Positions 22,854 to 26,566 of a stretch of 26,566 bases of DNA are shown here, one piece after another. Location of the stretch: the NCBI GenBank assembly GCA_027056465.1, contig JALUKS010000118.1, forward strand, positions 1-26,566, given 5' to 3'. The position numbers were made by a program, and so were the translations under genes. Each line of letters starts with the position of its first letter. Within the stretch, counting starts at the first letter, position 1. This stretch comes from Sulfurimonas sp. (lineage in GTDB: Bacteria; Campylobacterota; Campylobacteria; Campylobacterales; Sulfurimonadaceae). A model generated the notes under the pieces. It did no database searches, had not been told where the DNA came from, and worked only from the letters and a program-made list of their open reading frames with translations.

Positions 22854-23915
22854 CTATTGCCTTCTATCTGCACCGATAGCCTCGGTAATATTACTATATC
22901 CATCAGCTTTAAGGAGTCTTATAAGCCCCTTGTTCACATTCATAATCATATCTGGACCATGAAAAATAATTCCACTCAGTATTTGGACTAAGTTTGCACC
23001 AGCTTTGATGCGTCGGTAAGCTTCTTCTGCAGAGTCAATCCCACCTACGGAGATTAAAACAGTTTTCCCATAAAGCTCTTTTGCGATAGCTTCAAAGATT
23101 TGAAAACTCTTCTCTTTTAGTACTGCACCACTTAGTCCACCTATAGTTTTAGGGTGTTTCACGAGTGAATAGTCTATAGTAGTATTTGTTGCGATGATAC
23201 CATCAGCCCCTTTCTCAACTGCCATTTTTGTCAAGGCTACTGCATCTTCTATCTCCATATCTGGAGCGATTTTAAGTAAAATAGGCATATCTGTTAAAGC
23301 TTTAGCCTCTTTAAAAAGTGCAGTGATAAACTCCTCATTTTGTAGGTCACGAAGACCAGGGGTATTTGGCGAAGAGATGTTGATGACGAAGTAGTCACCC
23401 AAGCCATCAAATGACTTGATAAGATGTGTATAGTCACTGATAGCCTCTTTTTCAGGTGTAAGTTTGTTCTTTCCAATGTTCACACCGATAGGGGTAGTAA
23501 ATGGAAACTGTTTTTTAAGTCTTCTCATAACTTTGTAAGCACCATCGTTGTTGAAGCCCATCGCGTTTTGGATGCTCTCCTCTTCTATATGTCGAAACAT
23601 ACGAGGTTTAGGGTTTCCCGCTTGTGGCTTAGGTGTCACAGTCCCAATCTCAGTAAATCCAAATCCTAAAACCTGCATAGCTGGAATCATAGTCGCGTTT
23701 TTATCAAACCCAGCACCAAGACCAACAGGGTTGAAAAACGTACGACCAAGAACCTCTTGATGTAACATCTTGTCTATGATGAAATGAGACTCACGAAAAG
23801 AGTAAAAAGGAGCTAAAGAGAGATTTGGCAGACGTAAGAAACACTCAGCTAAATGGTGAGCATTCTCTGGTTGGAGTTTAAAGAGTAGGGGTTTTATCGT
23901 TTGATAGTTTATCAT
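22854..23915 (-). CDS. pyrD: Dihydroorotate dehydrogenase (quinone), class 2
   Basis: 353 residues with the N-terminal membrane-association extension (about 1-45) of class 2 enzymes. It oxidises dihydroorotate to orotate with FMN, passing electrons to the quinone pool. Motifs: VGLGAGFDKNATMIPAMQVL, the catalytic serine in FVINISSPNTPGLRDLQ, LLKIAPDMEIEDAV, and the FMN-phosphate loop ISVGGIDSAEEAYRRIKAGA. First gene of the six-gene minus-strand operon; a TATAAT stands at 23942-23947. Confidence 0.97.
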   Translation of the reverse strand: MINYQTIKPLLFKLQPENAHHLAECFLRLPNLSLAPFYSFRESHFIIDKMLHQEVLGRTFFNPVGLGAGFDKNATMIPAMQVLGFGFTEIGTVTPKPQAGNPKPRMFRHIEEESIQNAMGFNNDGAYKVMRRLKKQFPFTTPIGVNIGKNKLTPEKEAISDYTHLIKSFDGLGDYFVINISSPNTPGLRDLQNEEFITALFKEAKALTDMPILLKIAPDMEIEDAVALTKMAVEKGADGIIATNTTIDYSLVKHPKTIGGLSGAVLKEKSFQIFEAIAKELYGKTVLISVGGIDSAEEAYRRIKAGANLVQILSGIIFHGPDMIMNVNKGLIRLLKADGYSNITEAIGADRRQ

Positions 23916-23941
23916 ATTATATCCATAAAAAAAATTATATC

Positions 23942-23947
23942 ATTATA
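23942..23947 (-). promoter_or_regulatory. -10 box of the pyrD operon
   Basis: Minus strand TTTTAGTATAATG, about 27 nt before the pyrD start. No clear -35. It serves the transcript pyrD-M16-dapA-fabL-like-pgsA-rseP. Confidence 0.5.
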
Positions 23948-24019
23948 CTAAAAGTTCTATTGGGATTAGATTAAGTACTCATAAAAATGAAAATTCAAAT
24001 ATTCTTAAATAACTTTGGC

Positions 24020-24025
24020 TAAAAT
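24020..24025 (+). promoter_or_regulatory. -10-like box of the HD-GYP sensor gene
   Basis: TTTGGCTAAAAT, one mismatch from the TTTGGCTATAAT seen before leuD, 17 nt before the start codon. The divergent gap to pyrD is 127 bp. Confidence 0.4.
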
Positions 24026-24042
24026 TAGAAGAAAGAGATAAT

Positions 24043-26004
24043 ATGAAAAAAATTGTATCACTATTCTTATTTGTTCTAACACTATTAATAGTCCTTTTAT
24101 TCAATTACTACACAGATCAAATAAAAATACATAAAGAAGAAATTTATAAAGAAAAAAGTTTAGAATTAAAAGAGCAATTAAAAACATTTATAAAACAGAA
24201 GCAAGGTATGACAGCTGCTATTACTTATGTACTCAGTAAGAAAAAAAATGTTGCTTATGCATTAGAAAAAAAAGATGCAAAACTTCTTGAATGTCAACAA
24301 ATATTGTCTGGTCTTGAGAGTATTGGAGAGTATAAAAATCTCTGGGTGCAGATAATAGATAAAGACGGATATAGTTTTTATAGAAGCTGGACATCTAAAA
24401 GTGGTGATTATATCGCTCGCTTTAGAATAGATATAGCCAATATGATAAAAACGCATAAATCTATGAATACTATCAGTACAGGTAAATTTGGGATGACTTT
24501 TAAGACAATGTTTCCTGTCTATGATGGTGGAAAATTTATAGGTATAGTTGAGATGATTTCACATTTTAACTCTATCGCTAAAAAACTTAGTTCTATGGAT
24601 ATAGAGCCTATAATGATTCTAAATAAGGATTATACGAAAAAGGTTATAAAACCTTTTACTGGACTTTTTATCGGTGAAAACTATATTGCGAACTTAAATG
24701 CTTCTCCTACTCTTATGAAGAAAATCAAAAATTATGGTATTGAAAAATTTATGAAGATAAAAGATTTTATGCTCTTTGAGGATTACCTTGTAACTACTCT
24801 ACCTATACCTGATATAAACAATAATCCTATGGACTTTCAAGTTATGTTCTATAAACTTGATAAATTAGATAAAACAACTCTGAATCAGTACAAAATAAAT
24901 TTTCTTTTAGTCGTTATGGGTTTGACAGCATTAATAATCTTAATAATATTTCTTATAATGAATAGAAGCTATGTTTTACAACTCAGTAAAAAAGTTAAGA
25001 TGAGAACAGCAGACTTAGAAGAACAGAAGATAACTCTAAAATCTCTTGTAGATGCTTATGATAAAGAGGTTATATTTTCTAAAACAGATTTAAAGGGTAT
25101 TATTACTCATGCAAGCGATGCTTTTTGTGAAATTAGTGGTTATTCACGAGAAGAGTTAATTGGTAAAAATCATAATATCATTCGCCATCCTGATATGCCA
25201 AAAAGTCTCTTTAAAGGCTTGTGGCAAGAACTGAAAAAAGAGCATCCTGTAACTGCTGAAGTAAAAAATAGAAAAAAAGATGGTGGTTTTTATTGGACTC
25301 TTGCGAAGTTTAATATGGAATATAATAAGAGTGGTAAGCATATAGGTTATAGTGCAGTACGTGCAGATATAACTGCACAAAAAGAGGTTGAACAGCTGCA
25401 AGATGAGATTGAAGAGACACAAAAAGAGGTTGTCTTTACTATGGGTGCTATTGGGGAGAGTCGCAGTAAGGAGACGGGTGATCATGTAAAAAGAGTTGCA
25501 GAGTATTCAAAAATCCTAGCATTACACTATGGCTTAGATGAAAAAGAGGCAGAGATGTTAAAACAGGCTTCACCAATGCACGATATAGGAAAAGTAGCGA
25601 TCCCAGATGTAATCCTCAATAAGCCAGGTAGATTTACAGATGAGGAGCGCGAGATTATGAATACTCATGTCGCACTTGGCTACAATATGTTAAATGTATC
25701 AGAGAGACCACTTCTTAAAACAGCTGCAATAGTAGCCTACCAACATCATGAAAAATGGGATGGCACAGGCTATCCAAATAATATAAAAGGTGAAGATATT
25801 CATATATATGGAAGGATTACGGCTTTAGCCGATGTCTTCGATGCTCTAGGTAGTGATAGAGTCTATAAAAATGCTTGGAGTGATGAGAAGATATTTAAAC
25901 TATTTAAAGAGGAGAGAGCTAAACATTTTGATCCGAAATTAATAGATATATTTTTTGATAATTTGGATGAATTTTTACGAGTAAGAGATACATTTAAAGA
26001 TTAA
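24043..26004 (+). CDS. Membrane sensor with PAS and HD-GYP phosphodiesterase domains
   Basis: 653 residues. TM1 (about 4-21), a periplasmic Cache-type sensor domain (about 25-283, with WVQIIDKDGYSFYRSW), TM2 (about 286-306), a PAS domain (about 341-445, with FCEISGYSREELIGKNHNII and RHPDMP) of the Aer type, then a short coiled coil (about 446-465). The HD-GYP domain (about 466-645) has H481 in GDHVKRVAEYS, H513/D514 in MHDIGKVAIPD, HHEKWDGTGYP (568-578) and ADVFDAL. It should hydrolyse cyclic-di-GMP in response to a periplasmic ligand and possibly redox. No kinase or GGDEF domain is fused. A DJ-1-family gene follows 18 bp later. Confidence 0.93.
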   Translation: MKKIVSLFLFVLTLLIVLLFNYYTDQIKIHKEEIYKEKSLELKEQLKTFIKQKQGMTAAITYVLSKKKNVAYALEKKDAKLLECQQILSGLESIGEYKNLWVQIIDKDGYSFYRSWTSKSGDYIARFRIDIANMIKTHKSMNTISTGKFGMTFKTMFPVYDGGKFIGIVEMISHFNSIAKKLSSMDIEPIMILNKDYTKKVIKPFTGLFIGENYIANLNASPTLMKKIKNYGIEKFMKIKDFMLFEDYLVTTLPIPDINNNPMDFQVMFYKLDKLDKTTLNQYKINFLLVVMGLTALIILIIFLIMNRSYVLQLSKKVKMRTADLEEQKITLKSLVDAYDKEVIFSKTDLKGIITHASDAFCEISGYSREELIGKNHNIIRHPDMPKSLFKGLWQELKKEHPVTAEVKNRKKDGGFYWTLAKFNMEYNKSGKHIGYSAVRADITAQKEVEQLQDEIEETQKEVVFTMGAIGESRSKETGDHVKRVAEYSKILALHYGLDEKEAEMLKQASPMHDIGKVAIPDVILNKPGRFTDEEREIMNTHVALGYNMLNVSERPLLKTAAIVAYQHHEKWDGTGYPNNIKGEDIHIYGRITALADVFDALGSDRVYKNAWSDEKIFKLFKEERAKHFDPKLIDIFFDNLDEFLRVRDTFKD

Positions 26005-26022
26005 ATTTTTTTGGAGAATAAT

Positions 26023-26566
26023 ATGAGTAGAGTTTTAGTACCACTAGCAACAGGATTTGAAGAGATAGAAACAGTCAGCATTATTGATGTACTTAGACGT
26101 GCAGAGATAGAGGTTCTTGTAGCTTCGTTAGGTGAAAAGAGCTTAGTAAGAGGGGCGAATGGCATAGTAATACAAACAGATGTCTCTATGAAAGATATAA
26201 GTTCAGAGACTCTTGATATGATAGTTCTTCCTGGTGGTTGGGATGGTACACATGCTTTAGCAGAGGATGCGAATGTCCAAAGAGTACTCAAAGAGATGGA
26301 TGCTGAGGGAAAAAATATCGCAGCTATCTGTGCAGCACCCTATGCTCTAAACAAAGCTGGCGTTTTAAAAGATAAATATACTTGCTATCCATCTGTTGAA
26401 GATGATATAAAAAAAGAGGGGTATCAAGGGGATAAAGCAATGGTTGTAGAGAGTCAAAACATTATGACTTCTCGTGGACCAGCAACTGCTCTATGTTTCG
26501 CTCTGAGTATAGTCAAAAAGCTCAAAGGTCAAGAAACATTTGAAGCAATCAAGTCTGGGCTTTTAG
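26023..26566 (+). CDS. DJ-1/PfpI family protein (3' end outside window)
   Basis: 181 codons are visible and the frame is still open at the window edge; the family is usually 180-190 residues, so nearly the whole protein is here. GGAG lies 6 bases before the ATG. It starts MSRVLVPLATGFEEIETVSI, as in YajL/DJ-1. The nucleophile elbow is IAAICAAPYAL (C103), and the partner glutamate is E16. The chaperone/glyoxalase-like or redox stress roles of the family are known, and the substrate is unknown. It is probably co-transcribed with the HD-GYP gene. Confidence 0.88.
   Translation, partial: MSRVLVPLATGFEEIETVSIIDVLRRAEIEVLVASLGEKSLVRGANGIVIQTDVSMKDISSETLDMIVLPGGWDGTHALAEDANVQRVLKEMDAEGKNIAAICAAPYALNKAGVLKDKYTCYPSVEDDIKKEGYQGDKAMVVESQNIMTSRGPATALCFALSIVKKLKGQETFEAIKSGLL

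Overview
The window looks like a chromosomal segment of a Campylobacterota (epsilonproteobacterial) organism, most like a free-living Sulfurimonas relative. This rests on AT-rich, densely packed genes, on gene orders shared with Campylobacter jejuni (pyrD, M16 peptidase, dapA, short-chain reductase; a CiaD-like gene close to purU), on a FlgF/FlgG pair behind a sigma-54 promoter, on an approximately 400-residue DapD of the epsilon type, and on promoters that mostly show only a TATAAT -10 box. No tRNA, rRNA, CRISPR array or insertion sequence was seen.

Layout. 1-2441: two orphan response regulators in tandem, REC-SpoIIE/PP2C phosphatase and REC-(PAS-like)-GGDEF. 2445-3311 (-): a TonB-type protein, divergent from hemL. 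3395-5502 (+): hemL, an AtpZ/AtpI-like membrane protein and a hypothetical membrane protein. 5499-8052 (-): rpoD (housekeeping sigma-70) and, downstream, a PAS-like/degenerate-kinase-like protein. 8143-9899 (+): sigma-54 promoter, flgF (flgG2), flgG, terminator. 9945-13603 (+): a compact cluster leuD-leuB-TPR protein-CiaD-like-purU-trmL-45-residue membrane peptide. 13595-14483: an S24/LexA-like self-cleaving repressor with an array of TTTGACAT sites and, divergently, a 27-codon ORF with a good ribosome binding site. 14517-16089 (-): a 101-residue flagellar rod-like protein and dapD. 16187-16690 (+): an ankyrin protein. 16699-17650 (-): an RHH protein and a CinA-like MoCF domain protein. 17840-18158: a decayed Fic-family gene. 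18161-23915 (-): a six-gene operon pyrD-M16 peptidase-dapA-fabL-like-pgsA-rseP. 24043-26566 (+): a membrane-bound sensor with PAS and HD-GYP domains, followed by a DJ-1/PfpI protein that runs off the window.

How the genes work together. Most are housekeeping: tetrapyrrole (hemL), leucine (leuD, leuB), lysine/peptidoglycan (dapA, dapD), pyrimidine (pyrD), one-carbon (purU), phospholipid (pgsA) and fatty acid (FabL-like) synthesis, and membrane proteolysis (rseP). Signalling is concentrated at the edges, with a putative cyclic-di-GMP synthase on the left and an HD-GYP phosphodiesterase on the right. The most unusual parts are the S24 repressor switch with its tiny divergent ORF, the CiaD-like gene in a metabolic operon, the protein co-transcribed with rpoD, and the Fic pseudogene whose catalytic core has been lost.
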